Source: Propionibacterium sp.
GTDB lineage: Bacteria > Actinomycetota > Actinomycetes > Propionibacteriales > Propionibacteriaceae
Direction: 5' to 3'
DNA: 21,469 nucleotides
NCBI GenBank assembly: GCA_022837595.1
Contig: JALHFX010000103.1
Coordinates: 1 to 21,469 of the forward strand
The number at the start of each line of letters is the position of its first letter. The first letter of the stretch is position 1. The position numbers and the translations under genes were made by a program. A model generated the notes under the pieces. It ran no database searches and was not told the origin of the DNA. It saw nothing but the letters and a program-made list of their open reading frames with translations. Shown piece by piece: positions 6,864-15,017 of this stretch.

Positions 6864-9443
6864 TCAGTCCTCGTCCGGCGAGAAGTCCGCGATATCGCGC
6901 CGCATCACTCGAACAAGTTCACGACAGCCAGCCAGATCGATGACCTGACGCACCCACCGGACGAAATCACCGGCCGGTAATCCGCTGGAGCCCAATACGT
7001 CGGCCAGGCTCATCCCCGATGCCCATTGAAAGGCAGCATCCGCAAAACCGATATCCGGTGCCGAAGTGCGCTCAACACGGTTGTCGCGCTCCACGACACC
7101 CAGATCGCGCCAGATCTTGCGCACCCGGCTCTGCGCCTGCTCACTGGCAAGATCAGGCATCCGGTGCAGTTGGCCCTGCTGGTCGCCCCGCGATTCGTAG
7201 ACCAAGCTCGACAGCACCGCAGCGAGTTCGGGGACGTCGAGCCCGTCGAAAACTCCGTCGATGATGCTCTCGGCCACCAGCAGATCGAGTTCGTTGTAGA
7301 TGCGCGTCAGCATCCGACCTCGGCTCGTCAGCGCGTCACCGTCCAAATAGCCGAGCGAATCAAGCACACCGCAGACCCGATCGAAACGGGTTGCGATCGA
7401 CTGAGAACGTGCCCTGGCCTTCGCTTTGGTCCGTTCGTGACCGCGGCTGAGCCGCAACGCCTGTTCTGCAGCCCGGGCGTGCTGTTCACGATCAGGACAG
7501 CCATGGCAAGGGTGAGCCCGCAGTTGAGCACGCAGTTCGGCGATCTCGGCAGCCAGTTGACCTTCGGCGCGCACCTTATGAGGCTTTGTCGGGTTTTTCC
7601 CCAGCGATTCGGCCCTGGCCACCAACGAGTTGGCCAATTGCCTACGGTCGGCCACCGAACGCCGATCGAATTTCTTCGGTACCCGAACCCGCGAGATCAC
7701 CGTGACCGGCTGGTTCGCGTCCTTCTCCGTCAACTCGACGATCTGGCGCGTCTGGGTCATCACGGTCGGCCATTGCCGATGCCCTTTCGTCGGTGTGATG
7801 ACCGCAGCCCAGCCCTGATGTTTGCCCGATGGGATCCAGAAGACGTCTCCGACGTCCAAGGCTGCGAATGAATCGACGATATCGGCGCGATGATCGCGTT
7901 TACGTTCCTTGGCGACTTCGGACTCCAACGTTCCGATACGGTCACGCAATTCGGCGTACTCGCGGAAATCTCCCCGGTCGCATTCTGCCTGCTGCCAGAA
8001 GATCGCGGCCTGCTCGTCGTCCCTGCTCGCCTGGCGCGCCAACGCCACCACTCGCCGGTCGGTCTGGAACTGCGCGAAGCTTTGTTCCAGCAATGCTCGT
8101 GCCCGGACCCGTCCGATCGAGCCCACCAAGTTGACGGCCATATTGTAGGTCGGCGCGAAACTCGATCGCAGTGGATAGGTGCGCCGCGAGGCCAGGCCGG
8201 CCAAAGCGCGGGGATCCATACCCGGTTGCCAGAAGACGACGGCATGGCCCTCGACGTCGATACCGCGCCGGCCTGCTCGTCCGGTCAGCTGGGTGTACTC
8301 GCCGGGGCTCAGCTCGGCGTGAGTCTCGCCGTTGTACTTCACGAGCTTCTCGACGACCACGGTGCGGGCGGCGATACCGCGTCCCAACGCCTCAATGAAC
8401 GTTTCCCAATCGAGTGCTCGCTTGTCATCCGCGCTGAGCGTGCGCGCATGGTTCTCAGCGATCTGCAGCAGTCGTCCTCGCTCGGCACCGGTGGTGAGGC
8501 GGATATTCGAACCGAGCAACTGATGCACTGCCTGGTCGCAGCCCTGCCTACTGAAAATGAAGAAGATCGCGGGTAGCAGATCGTGTTGAGCCAGGACTTC
8601 CACCGCGCCATCGCGCCTGGGAGGGCGCACCACACTGCCGCCTTGTCTGGCCTCGATCTTGCCGCGTATTCGTCGGCCGCGAGTGCGCCGGGAGTCATCG
8701 CGTATGACCCGGGATTCTGCCTTGGCCAGCCTCAGCAGTTCAGGGTTGACATCGGCCCTGGCCTGCGGCAGCGCGACCGCGGTCGGAGCCTGCCCGGCGA
8801 ACAGATCCAGCAGCTTGCGACCGACGAGTACGTGCTGATAAAGCGGGACGACGCGTTCTTCGCTCACCACGACATCCACTTCGCCGCGTACCTCGTCCAG
8901 CCATTCGCCGAACTCCTCCGCATTGCTGACCGTCGCTGACAGCGCGACCAAGCAGACCGAGTCGGCAAGCCCGAGAATCACTTCTTCCCAGACTGCGCCA
9001 CGGAAGCGATCGGCCAGATAGTGCACCTCGTCCATCACCACGTAAGAGAGCCCTGACAAGGTCGCCGAACGCGCGTAGATCATATTGCGCAGTACCTCTG
9101 TCGTCATCACCACCAGCGGCGCCTCAGAGTTGACCGAGGTATCTCCGGTGAGCAGACCGACATTCTGCGCACCGTGTTTGGCGACCAGATCGTGGAATTT
9201 CTGGTTGCTCAACGCTTTGATCGGAGTGGTGTAGAAGCATTTGGTGCCGTGTTCGAGCGCCAACCAACAGGCGAACTCTCCCACCACCGTTTTGCCAGAT
9301 CCGGTGGGTGCGGCGACCAGGACACCGTGTCCTGACGCCAGCCGCAGGCAGGCGTCTTGCTGGAAATCGTCGAAAGCAAAGCTGTAGTCGGCGGCGAAAG
9401 CCGCGACCAGCTGTTTCGACGCCGGACCTGGTTCAGTCATCAT
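6864..9443 (-). CDS. helY: HelY-like Ski2-family helicase with an internal deletion removing motif V
   Basis: This 859-residue superfamily 2 helicase resembles actinobacterial HelY, related to eukaryotic Ski2/Mtr4 RNA helicases. Visible motifs are Walker A APTGSGKTVVGEFA (about residues 44-57), motif Ia TTPIKALSNQKF, DEVH at VVMDEVHYLADRFRG, motif III VALSATVSN, IFFIFSRQGCDQAV and motif VI QLTGRAGRRGID. The C-terminal part has a cysteine cluster (HPCHGCPDREQH) and a DSHCT-like end. In the family, LGRGIAA is followed by HHAGM and about 35 residues ending ATETLALGINMPA (motif V) before RTVVVEKLVK. Here LGRGIAA joins RTVV directly near 8367, in frame, so roughly 39 residues are missing. The product is probably inactive, unless this is an assembly error. 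The ATG overlaps the lipid kinase stop (ATGATGACTGA). Confidence 0.85.
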   Translation of the reverse strand: MMTEPGPASKQLVAAFAADYSFAFDDFQQDACLRLASGHGVLVAAPTGSGKTVVGEFACWLALEHGTKCFYTTPIKALSNQKFHDLVAKHGAQNVGLLTGDTSVNSEAPLVVMTTEVLRNMIYARSATLSGLSYVVMDEVHYLADRFRGAVWEEVILGLADSVCLVALSATVSNAEEFGEWLDEVRGEVDVVVSEERVVPLYQHVLVGRKLLDLFAGQAPTAVALPQARADVNPELLRLAKAESRVIRDDSRRTRGRRIRGKIEARQGGSVVRPPRRDGAVEVLAQHDLLPAIFFIFSRQGCDQAVHQLLGSNIRLTTGAERGRLLQIAENHARTLSADDKRALDWETFIEALGRGIAARTVVVEKLVKYNGETHAELSPGEYTQLTGRAGRRGIDVEGHAVVFWQPGMDPRALAGLASRRTYPLRSSFAPTYNMAVNLVGSIGRVRARALLEQSFAQFQTDRRVVALARQASRDDEQAAIFWQQAECDRGDFREYAELRDRIGTLESEVAKERKRDHRADIVDSFAALDVGDVFWIPSGKHQGWAAVITPTKGHRQWPTVMTQTRQIVELTEKDANQPVTVISRVRVPKKFDRRSVADRRQLANSLVARAESLGKNPTKPHKVRAEGQLAAEIAELRAQLRAHPCHGCPDREQHARAAEQALRLSRGHERTKAKARARSQSIATRFDRVCGVLDSLGYLDGDALTSRGRMLTRIYNELDLLVAESIIDGVFDGLDVPELAAVLSSLVYESRGDQQGQLHRMPDLASEQAQSRVRKIWRDLGVVERDNRVERTSAPDIGFADAAFQWASGMSLADVLGSSGLPAGDFVRWVRQVIDLAGCRELVRVMRRDIADFSPDED

Positions 9444-10374
9444 TGCCCACCACGATAGTCAAGACGCCAGGCTGAACGCTGACACGCAGCGGCACCGTGC
9501 CGAGTTCCTCACCATCGGCCATCGGTAGTAGTCCGTCTCCGTCGATGATCACCTCGCGAGCCCTCAGCTGGGTGACCGCGGGGTGTTGCACGAAACCGCT
9601 GCGGAAGAGCAGCGGGAAAAGCCGGATCAGGGTCCAGCGACTCACAGGTTTGATGATCATCACGTCGAGCATGCCGTCGGTGACATCGGCCGCTGGGCAA
9701 AGATGCACCCCGCCACCGGCATATCCCGCGTTACCGACCGCTGCCAGCAGAGCCCGCGTCTCCAGCCGCTCACCATCGATCGTGAGGCGGTAGTTCAGTG
9801 GACGAAGTTCGGCGATCTCTGCGAGCAGCGCCCAGGCGTACGACCTGATCTTGGAGTGATTGACCCGGTAGTTGACCTTCGCGTCGTAGCCGCTGGACAC
9901 GATCGAACCGACATAGCGCTGCCGTTCACCCCCGGTGAGCTCGCCTTCCACCAGCGCCAGGTCGATGGTCTTGGTGCGGCCGGCGATGATCGCCGCGACG
10001 GCCTTGTCGGGCGTGCGCGGGATGCCCACACCGCGAGCGAAATCGTCCCCGGTGCCGGTCGGAATGACGCCCAACTGCACGTGCGTGCCCGCGCAGGCGT
10101 TCAGCCCGAGGCTGGCCATACCGTCACCGCCCATCACCACCAGGAGATCTGGGCGTCGACCCGTCTGCGCAGCGGCCGCTTGCGCGACTGCGGCTCGCGT
10201 CTGCTCCCGAGCATCGGCGTAGGACGACGTCTGCACGACACGAATCTGCGAGTCGGGTAACCCCGCCTGCAGGTGATCGCGTACCCGGGGAAGTGACCGG
10301 CTCGCCTTCCCGCGCCCTGATCGGGGATTCACAATGATGGTTACGACGTGCTGCCGTCGCTCAACGGGCGTCAT
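9433..10374 (-). CDS. Diacylglycerol kinase-like lipid kinase (YegS/DagK family)
   Basis: The 313-residue protein has the DAGK catalytic fold. TIIVNPRSGRGKA (about residues 12-24) is the N-terminal phosphate-site motif. VVMGGDGMASLGLNACA holds the GGDG nucleotide loop, with Met replacing the usual Thr. GVIPTGTGDDFARGVGIP is the second signature, with GTGDD in place of the commoner GTGND. GYAGGGVHLCPAADVTDGML is the conserved C-terminal motif. Such enzymes phosphorylate diacylglycerol or related lipids at the membrane and feed phospholipid recycling; the exact substrate is not deducible. The ATG at 10374 has no ribosome site but carries TAGAGT 8 bases upstream, consistent with a leaderless start. 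It is divergent from the phosphoesterase gene and overlaps the downstream helicase gene by 11 bases, so the two form an operon. Confidence 0.88.
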   Translation of the reverse strand: MTPVERRQHVVTIIVNPRSGRGKASRSLPRVRDHLQAGLPDSQIRVVQTSSYADAREQTRAAVAQAAAAQTGRRPDLLVVMGGDGMASLGLNACAGTHVQLGVIPTGTGDDFARGVGIPRTPDKAVAAIIAGRTKTIDLALVEGELTGGERQRYVGSIVSSGYDAKVNYRVNHSKIRSYAWALLAEIAELRPLNYRLTIDGERLETRALLAAVGNAGYAGGGVHLCPAADVTDGMLDVMIIKPVSRWTLIRLFPLLFRSGFVQHPAVTQLRAREVIIDGDGLLPMADGEELGTVPLRVSVQPGVLTIVVGNDD

Positions 10375-10382
10375 GGCGCGAG

Positions 10383-10388
10383 ACTCTA
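10383..10388 (-). promoter_or_regulatory. Candidate -10 box of the lipid kinase-helicase operon
   Basis: TAGAGT on the minus strand is 8 bases before the ATG at 10374, which has no Shine-Dalgarno sequence. It lies in the 104-base divergent region shared with the metallophosphoesterase gene. Confidence 0.4.
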
Positions 10389-10464
10389 CCGTGTCGCACA
10401 GCCTGAAATGGACGAAACAAGCGCCGCACCCATGAGCACTGCACTGATCAGTTGTGTGAAACGG

Positions 10465-10470
10465 TAGATT
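10465..10470 (+). promoter_or_regulatory. Candidate -10 box of the metallophosphoesterase gene
   Basis: TAGATT is 8 bases before the in-frame GTG at 10479. This is the same spacing as on the divergent lipid kinase gene and supports a leaderless start there. Confidence 0.4.
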
Positions 10471-10478
10471 TGAGGTTT

Positions 10479-11837
10479 GTGGATCTCAGGCTGAGTGTGG
10501 CCGCCCCGGACGCTTTCGACGTCAGCACACCAACGCGAGGCAGATTACTGGTCACCGACCTCGAAGTGCTGACGGTCACACCGACCAGCGCCATCATCAG
10601 CTGGGTGACGCACGCCGCCAGACTCGGCAGGGTTATTCCCCAACCAATCGCGGTCGGCACCGAAATGGCCATCGGTCCGGTCGGTGGCCCGATGCAGCTC
10701 GTGCATGACGACCCGACGCCGCGGGTCTACCACGTTGTGGAAATCACCGGCTTGGAGCCGGGCCGCACCTACCAATTCCGAGCATCATCCGGCGGCAAGC
10801 CAGCAATGGCAGCTCTGCGTCCGACTCGGATAGTGGGTGGCTGCGAACGCACCCGACAATTCACCACGCTGACCGTGCCCGACGGCCGCTACCTAACAAC
10901 GGTCGCAGTGGCCAACGACATCCACATCGGAGAGCGCCGTCAGGGCATCGTGCTCGGCGGGCTGCCCACGTCTGTCACGCCCCGGCCCGACCAAGCGGAC
11001 TACGCCCACATGATGGGTGTCAGCGCATTGAACCAATTAGCAACCCGGCATGGGCGCCCGCTATTGATCACCAACGGCGATATCACCTACGACAACTCCC
11101 CCGAGCAGAATGCTATTGCCCGTGAATTGTTGGATAGCTACGGAAGCCAGAATCAGGATTGGGTTGCCACGCGGGGCAACCATGATCATCCCAGGCGCGA
11201 TGACGATCCTTTCGGCGACTATTTCGTCGGCTACCAGCAGGCCCAGGCCGTGCAAGAGACCAGCGGACTGCGAATACTGGCGATGGACTCCACCCGTGGA
11301 TCGGGCGGCGGCTGGATCACACCCAGCCAATACGAGCAAGTGACGGCCGAACTGGACTCCGATCCCGATCGCCCTACTCTGGCCGCGACACACCATCCGG
11401 TGACCACCGATGCCGCGTGGTCGTCGCCTTCGGGACCGCAGTTCATGCTTCGTGGACGCGACCGGCTCAAACTGCAGCTGATCGAGCGCCAGGCACCCGG
11501 GGTCTTTCTACATCTCGCCGGTCATACTCACCGGATGCGTCGCAACCGTGCGGATCTGGCTGACACGAACACGCGCTACCTGGAAAACGCCGCTTGTGCC
11601 GCCTACCCGGGCGGATACACGCTCATACATCTCTTCGAGGGTGGCTACCTGGTGAACTTCTGGCGGTTAAGTGATCCTGCCGCACTGAGTTGGATCTACC
11701 GTAGCCGCTGGCAATCGCTGGGCATCGGTGCGCATCTGATGCTGGGGTCGACCGCTGATCGCAACCACCGGGTCGATGTCGACCTTTCCGGTCTCACCCC
11801 TAGTGGACGACCGGTACCCGATGAACTCGTCTGCTGA
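10479..11837 (+). CDS. Calcineurin-like metallophosphoesterase with N-terminal fibronectin-type domain
   Basis: The 452-residue product has an N-terminal beta-sandwich resembling fibronectin type III or purple acid phosphatase N-domains (LEVLTVTPTSAIISWVTHA, then YHVVEITGLEPGRTYQFRAS). A metallophosphoesterase domain follows with its metal ligands in order: DIHIGE (D-x-H), ITNGDITYDN (GD), ATRGNHDHPR (GNHD), AATHHPVT (H) and LHLAGHTHRM (GHTH). It should hydrolyse phosphomonoesters or diesters with a dinuclear metal centre; the substrate is unknown. No signal peptide is apparent, which suggests a cytoplasmic protein. The frame is open from TTG 10452, but I prefer GTG 10479 because TAGATT sits 8 bases upstream. 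A GAGG is also close but spaced too tightly. It is the only intact plus-strand gene between the left edge and the cupin. Confidence 0.85.
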   Translation: MDLRLSVAAPDAFDVSTPTRGRLLVTDLEVLTVTPTSAIISWVTHAARLGRVIPQPIAVGTEMAIGPVGGPMQLVHDDPTPRVYHVVEITGLEPGRTYQFRASSGGKPAMAALRPTRIVGGCERTRQFTTLTVPDGRYLTTVAVANDIHIGERRQGIVLGGLPTSVTPRPDQADYAHMMGVSALNQLATRHGRPLLITNGDITYDNSPEQNAIARELLDSYGSQNQDWVATRGNHDHPRRDDDPFGDYFVGYQQAQAVQETSGLRILAMDSTRGSGGGWITPSQYEQVTAELDSDPDRPTLAATHHPVTTDAAWSSPSGPQFMLRGRDRLKLQLIERQAPGVFLHLAGHTHRMRRNRADLADTNTRYLENAACAAYPGGYTLIHLFEGGYLVNFWRLSDPAALSWIYRSRWQSLGIGAHLMLGSTADRNHRVDVDLSGLTPSGRPVPDELVC

Positions 11838-11864
11838 GCTCCAAGCGTCCTAAACTGTTCGCGC

Positions 11865-12104
11865 CTGATTGACCCACGGCTCGTCCGACTGCGGCTGTTG
11901 GCTCAGGGCCTGGTGGGCTCTGCCGCGGCCACCACCGAGGTATCAGCCGTGCCGATGTGTTCGCTGTGTGGGACGAAGCCGGCCTGACCTGCGCGGATCT
12001 CGATGCCATCCATCTGTTACCCGGCTTCGACGAAGTCGTTCTCGGCTATCCCGACCGTCTGGTCCTGCTCCCCGAAGAGCATCACGGTCGCCTGGTGCCC
12101 GGGC
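11865..12104 (+). pseudogene. Remnant of a winged-helix DNA-binding (AlkZ/YcaQ-like, HTH_42) protein gene
   Basis: Two pieces of one protein family lie in different frames. The first, from 11865, reads LIDPRLVRLRLLAQGLVG, like the N-terminus of winged-helix DNA-binding domain proteins. The second, from about 11933 in another frame, reads GISRADVFAVWDEAGLTCAD and then LHLLPGFDE-like residues (IHLLPGFDEVVLGYPDRLVL) ending at LVPG, like their C-terminal region. The middle of the protein, some hundreds of residues, is missing, and the 3' end is cut where rsmE begins on the other strand. TAAACT lies 8 bases before the CTG at 11865, so the original start codon may have been lost. Family assignment is from memory of the LLPGFDE motif. 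Confidence 0.6.
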
Positions 12105-12775
12105 TCACAACTCCCGTTGTGCCGCCAGCACCTGTAACTGGGCCAGGCTCACGACACCTGCGCTGGAGGTGCGCAAAACCCCGTCGCCAAGGCTCACCAT
12201 CGTGGCTCCCGCCTTCACGAAGAGTTGCAATTCGTCCGGGCTGATGCCACCTTCGGGACCGATGATCACCACGATCTCACCGGTGGGCGGTAGCTCGGTC
12301 GCGGCCAACGGCATGGCCGCCTCTTCATGGGCGACCAACGCCAGATCTGCCTGGCTGATGAGTGAAGCGACCTCTGCACTCGATGCATACTCCACTTGGG
12401 GCACAGTGAACCGGCGTGATTGCTTGGTCGCCGCTCGCGCCACCGACTGCCACTTGGCGAGGCCCTTTGCTGTTTTCTCCGGTATACCGGCCCGAGCATC
12501 CCAGCGGACGACGCTGCGCGCCGCCTGCCAAGCAATGATTCGATTGACACCTAACTCGGTCAACGATTCGACGGCGATCTCCGAGCGGTCTCCTTTGGCG
12601 AGAGCCTGCACCGCAGTCCAGCGATAGCGTTGCGGACCAGCGGCCATGACCTCCTCGACCCGCACCACGACACCACGCTTACTCGTCTCCACCACCCCTC
12701 GTCGCCGACGACCTCAATCGAATCTCCGGTCTGCGGATCTGAGCCCAGGTCGGCTAGATACAGCGCATCCGTCAT
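12105..12775 (-). pseudogene. rsmE: 16S rRNA m3U1498 methyltransferase, disrupted by deletion and frameshift
   Basis: RsmE methylates N3 of U1498 in 16S rRNA using SAM. The gene starts at ATG 12775, overlapping the dnaJ stop by ATGA, and reads MTDALYLADLGSDPQTGDSI, then EVVGDEG at about 12695. The remaining protein continues in a different frame as ETSKRGVVVRVEEVMAAGPQ, then YRWTAVQALAKGDRSEIAVE. The segment that normally follows GDEG (HHA, then about 25 residues of the N-terminal PUA-like domain) is absent. The SPOUT methyltransferase domain is otherwise intact, with GPEGGISPDEL, LGDGVLRTSSAG and the C-terminal end. A GTG at 12695 could express a 196-residue fragment lacking the RNA-binding domain. 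The position after dnaJ is the conserved one. Confidence 0.75.
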
Positions 12776-13917
12776 CCGCTGAATGCGTCCTTGAGCCGAT
12801 TGAAGAAGCCCTTCTCTTCGGGCTTGGTCAACACTTCCGGACCGGCCTCACCACGCAGCTGCGCCAGCTGTGCAAGCAAGTCGCGTTGCTGGGAATCGAG
12901 CTTGGTCGGGGTCTGCACCAGCATCGTGATCCCCAGGTCGCCTCGCGGGTTTTCCCCGCGGCGGTTGGCTCGCAGGCTGGGCACACCATGACCGTTGATG
13001 ACGAGCCGACTGCCGGACTGGGTCCCCGCGGGAACGTCAAGGTGCACCTGCCGGCGTTCGTCCGGGCAATCCGGCAATTCGGACTCGAGGGTGTCGATAT
13101 CGATCTGCGTGCCGAGCGCGGCCAACGACATGGGCAGCCGCACAACCATCTCAAGGTTCTCGTGATCCCGACGGAAGACATCGTGGGGCTGCACCTGAAT
13201 CTCAACGTAGAGATCACCGGCAGGACCGGCGCCTGGCCCGACTTCCCCTTGCCCTTGCAAGTGAACGCGGTTACCGGTGTCCACGCCGCCGGGAATCTTG
13301 ACGTTGATGGTGCGCTGTTGGGGGATCCGGCCATGACCGGAACATTCGGGGCACGGCTCGGGGATGATATTGCCGTATCCCTGGCACGCGGGGCATGGCT
13401 GGGAGGTACGGATCTCGCCCAGAATGGATCGCTGGGAAACGACGACCTCGCCGCGTCCGTTGCATTGGGTGCAGGTGACCGGTTCGCGATTATCCCTGGA
13501 ACCTGAACCGCTACATGAGTCGCAGACCAGATAGGTGTCGAAGGTGACCGGCTTGGTCACCCCGAAAACTGCTTCGGGAAGCGTCAGCTTGGTACGAATC
13601 AGCTGATCCTGGCCACGTCGCACGCGAGACTTCGGCCCCCGGGTGGTGGTCGCCTGACCGAACATCGCGCCGAAAAGATCGCCGATGTCGAAACCCTGGC
13701 CGCCATACGACCCGAAGCCTGAAAAGCCACCCATGTTGGCAAATGGATCGCCGCCGGGGCCATGGCTCATCGGATCTCCGCCGCGATCGAAGATGGCCCG
13801 TTTGTTGGGATCGCTCAAGACCTCGTAGGCCTCGTTGACCTGCTTGAACTTGTCTTCGGCGTCCCGATCGGTGGCCACATCGGGATGCACTTTCATGGCC
13901 TAGTCAGGGGTACTCAT
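12772..13917 (-). pseudogene. dnaJ: DnaJ co-chaperone with most of J-domain helices I-II deleted
   Basis: DnaJ stimulates DnaK ATPase through its J-domain and binds unfolded clients. From the ATG at 13917 the gene reads MSTPD, then TAG, then AMKVHPDVATDRDAEDKFKQ. In the family, MST-D-YY is followed by about 22 residues (ILGV through AYRRK) before AMKVHPDV; that stretch is missing here, and the join itself makes the TAG at 13900-13902. Everything downstream is normal: HPD, the Gly/Phe region (GGFSGFGSYGGQGFDIGDLF), four zinc-finger repeats (CDSCSGSGS, CTQCNGRGE, CPACQGYGN, CPECSGHGR) and the C-terminal client-binding domains. Translation from ATG 13896 would give 374 residues with a truncated J-domain. 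It follows hrcA by 13 bases and overlaps rsmE. Confidence 0.8.
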
Positions 13918-13930
13918 CAGTTGTTCTCGT

Positions 13931-14944
13931 TCATCCTTCTGCCAGGAATCTGCCGACATAGCGAGCTACCGCCCGCACGGCCGAAATTGTCGAGGGATAG
14001 TCCATGGATGTCGGTCCGACCACGCCGAGCGAAGCCCAAACCTCATCGAAACCGTATTCACTTACCACCAGCGATGTTCCGTGCAAAGGAACATAGGGAT
14101 TCTCCTGGCCGATACGCACGCTCACCTCACCAGGATGCTCGGCGACCGCATCGCCCAGTAGCCGCAGCAACACTACCTGTTCTTCCAACGCGTCCAATAC
14201 CGGCATGATCGCGGTCTCATAGGACGCGCCATATCGCATCAGATTCGGCATGCCCGCAACCACGAGTTCCTCGGACGGGTCGTTGGCCAGCATGGTTCGG
14301 ACTGCCTCAACGATCGGCCCGAAACGCGCCCGGTCGAAGCCCGGAGCAGTAAGCAGGTCGGCCAGAGCGGCATCTGCATCAACCGGCTTACGCCCCCCGA
14401 CCGCCGAATTGAGTATCTTGCGCAGCTCGGAGAGCTCCTCTTCGCTGTGTTCGCTCAGCGTCACCGGGTACTGATCGATTCGAGCGGTCGAGTCGATCAG
14501 AATCACCAGTAGTCGATCAGAGCTCAGGCCGACGATCTCAACATGACGAATCGTCGCCGAACTTGAGACGGGATACTGCACGATGGCCACCTGGCGCGTG
14601 AGCTGGGCGAGTAACCGCACCGTGCGATGGACCATATCGTCCACATCGACCGCGCCGGACAAGAAACTCGAAATAGCCCGGCGTTCAGGTGCCGACAACG
14701 GCTTGACGGTGGCCAACCGGTCAACGAAGAGACGATAGCCCTTGTCTGTGGGCACCCGCCCGGCGCTGGTGTGCGGTTGGACGAGGTAGCCCTCCTCCTC
14801 GAGCATCGCCATATCGTTGCGAATCGTTGCCGAGGACACGCCCAGGCTGTGGCGCTCGACCAGCGCCTTGGATCCGACCGGCTCTCGAGTAGCAACGTAA
14901 TCGGTGACGACGGCGCCCAGCACCTTCAGCTTCCGCTCGTCCAC
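13931..14944 (-). CDS. hrcA: Heat-inducible transcription repressor HrcA
   Basis: HrcA binds CIRCE operators and represses chaperone genes until heat stress. The 337-residue protein has an N-terminal winged helix (about residues 1-75; VGSKALVERHSLGVSSATIR with NDMAMLEEEGYLVQPHTSAG as recognition region) and GRVPTDKGYRLFVD. The GAF-like dimerisation domain follows, ending in the conserved C-terminus around YGFDEVWASLGVVGPTSMDY. I choose the GTG at 14944 (VDERKLKVLGAVVTDYV) because GGAGGGGAGAGC directly precedes it. An in-frame ATG at 14989 would read through the CIRCE operator. It heads hrcA-dnaJ-rsmE and its own operator lies just upstream, so it should autoregulate. Confidence 0.95.
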   Translation of the reverse strand: MDERKLKVLGAVVTDYVATREPVGSKALVERHSLGVSSATIRNDMAMLEEEGYLVQPHTSAGRVPTDKGYRLFVDRLATVKPLSAPERRAISSFLSGAVDVDDMVHRTVRLLAQLTRQVAIVQYPVSSSATIRHVEIVGLSSDRLLVILIDSTARIDQYPVTLSEHSEEELSELRKILNSAVGGRKPVDADAALADLLTAPGFDRARFGPIVEAVRTMLANDPSEELVVAGMPNLMRYGASYETAIMPVLDALEEQVVLLRLLGDAVAEHPGEVSVRIGQENPYVPLHGTSLVVSEYGFDEVWASLGVVGPTSMDYPSTISAVRAVARYVGRFLAEG

Positions 14945-14962
14945 GCTCTCCCCTCCTGGACG

Positions 14963-14989
14963 CTGGCACTCAATAATCCCGAGTGCCAA
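14963..14989 (-). promoter_or_regulatory. CIRCE operator upstream of hrcA
   Basis: On the minus strand TTGGCACTC (14981-14989), a 9-base spacer and GAGTGCCAG (14963-14971) match the CIRCE consensus TTAGCACTC-N9-GAGTGCTAA, with only outer-position changes. It ends 18 bases before the hrcA GTG. TAAGCT at 14989-14994 is a possible -10 box, which would put the operator over the transcription start. Confidence 0.93.
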
Positions 14990-15017
14990 GCTTACTCGCC
15001 ATGCCCGAGGATGCCAG

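Noticed and set aside
10433..10468. Small frame ATG-AGC-ACT-GCA... (11 residues) upstream of the phosphoesterase
   Set aside because: It has no ribosome site, no codon bias of interest and no linked hairpin; it overlaps the likely promoter.
12646..13506. 286-residue plus-strand open frame opposite dnaJ and rsmE
   Set aside because: It is antisense to conserved zinc-finger and client-binding domains of dnaJ, with no family resemblance.
14945..14989. Upstream ATG start for hrcA at 14989
   Set aside because: It would translate the CIRCE operator; GTG 14944 has a strong ribosome site and matches the family N-terminus.
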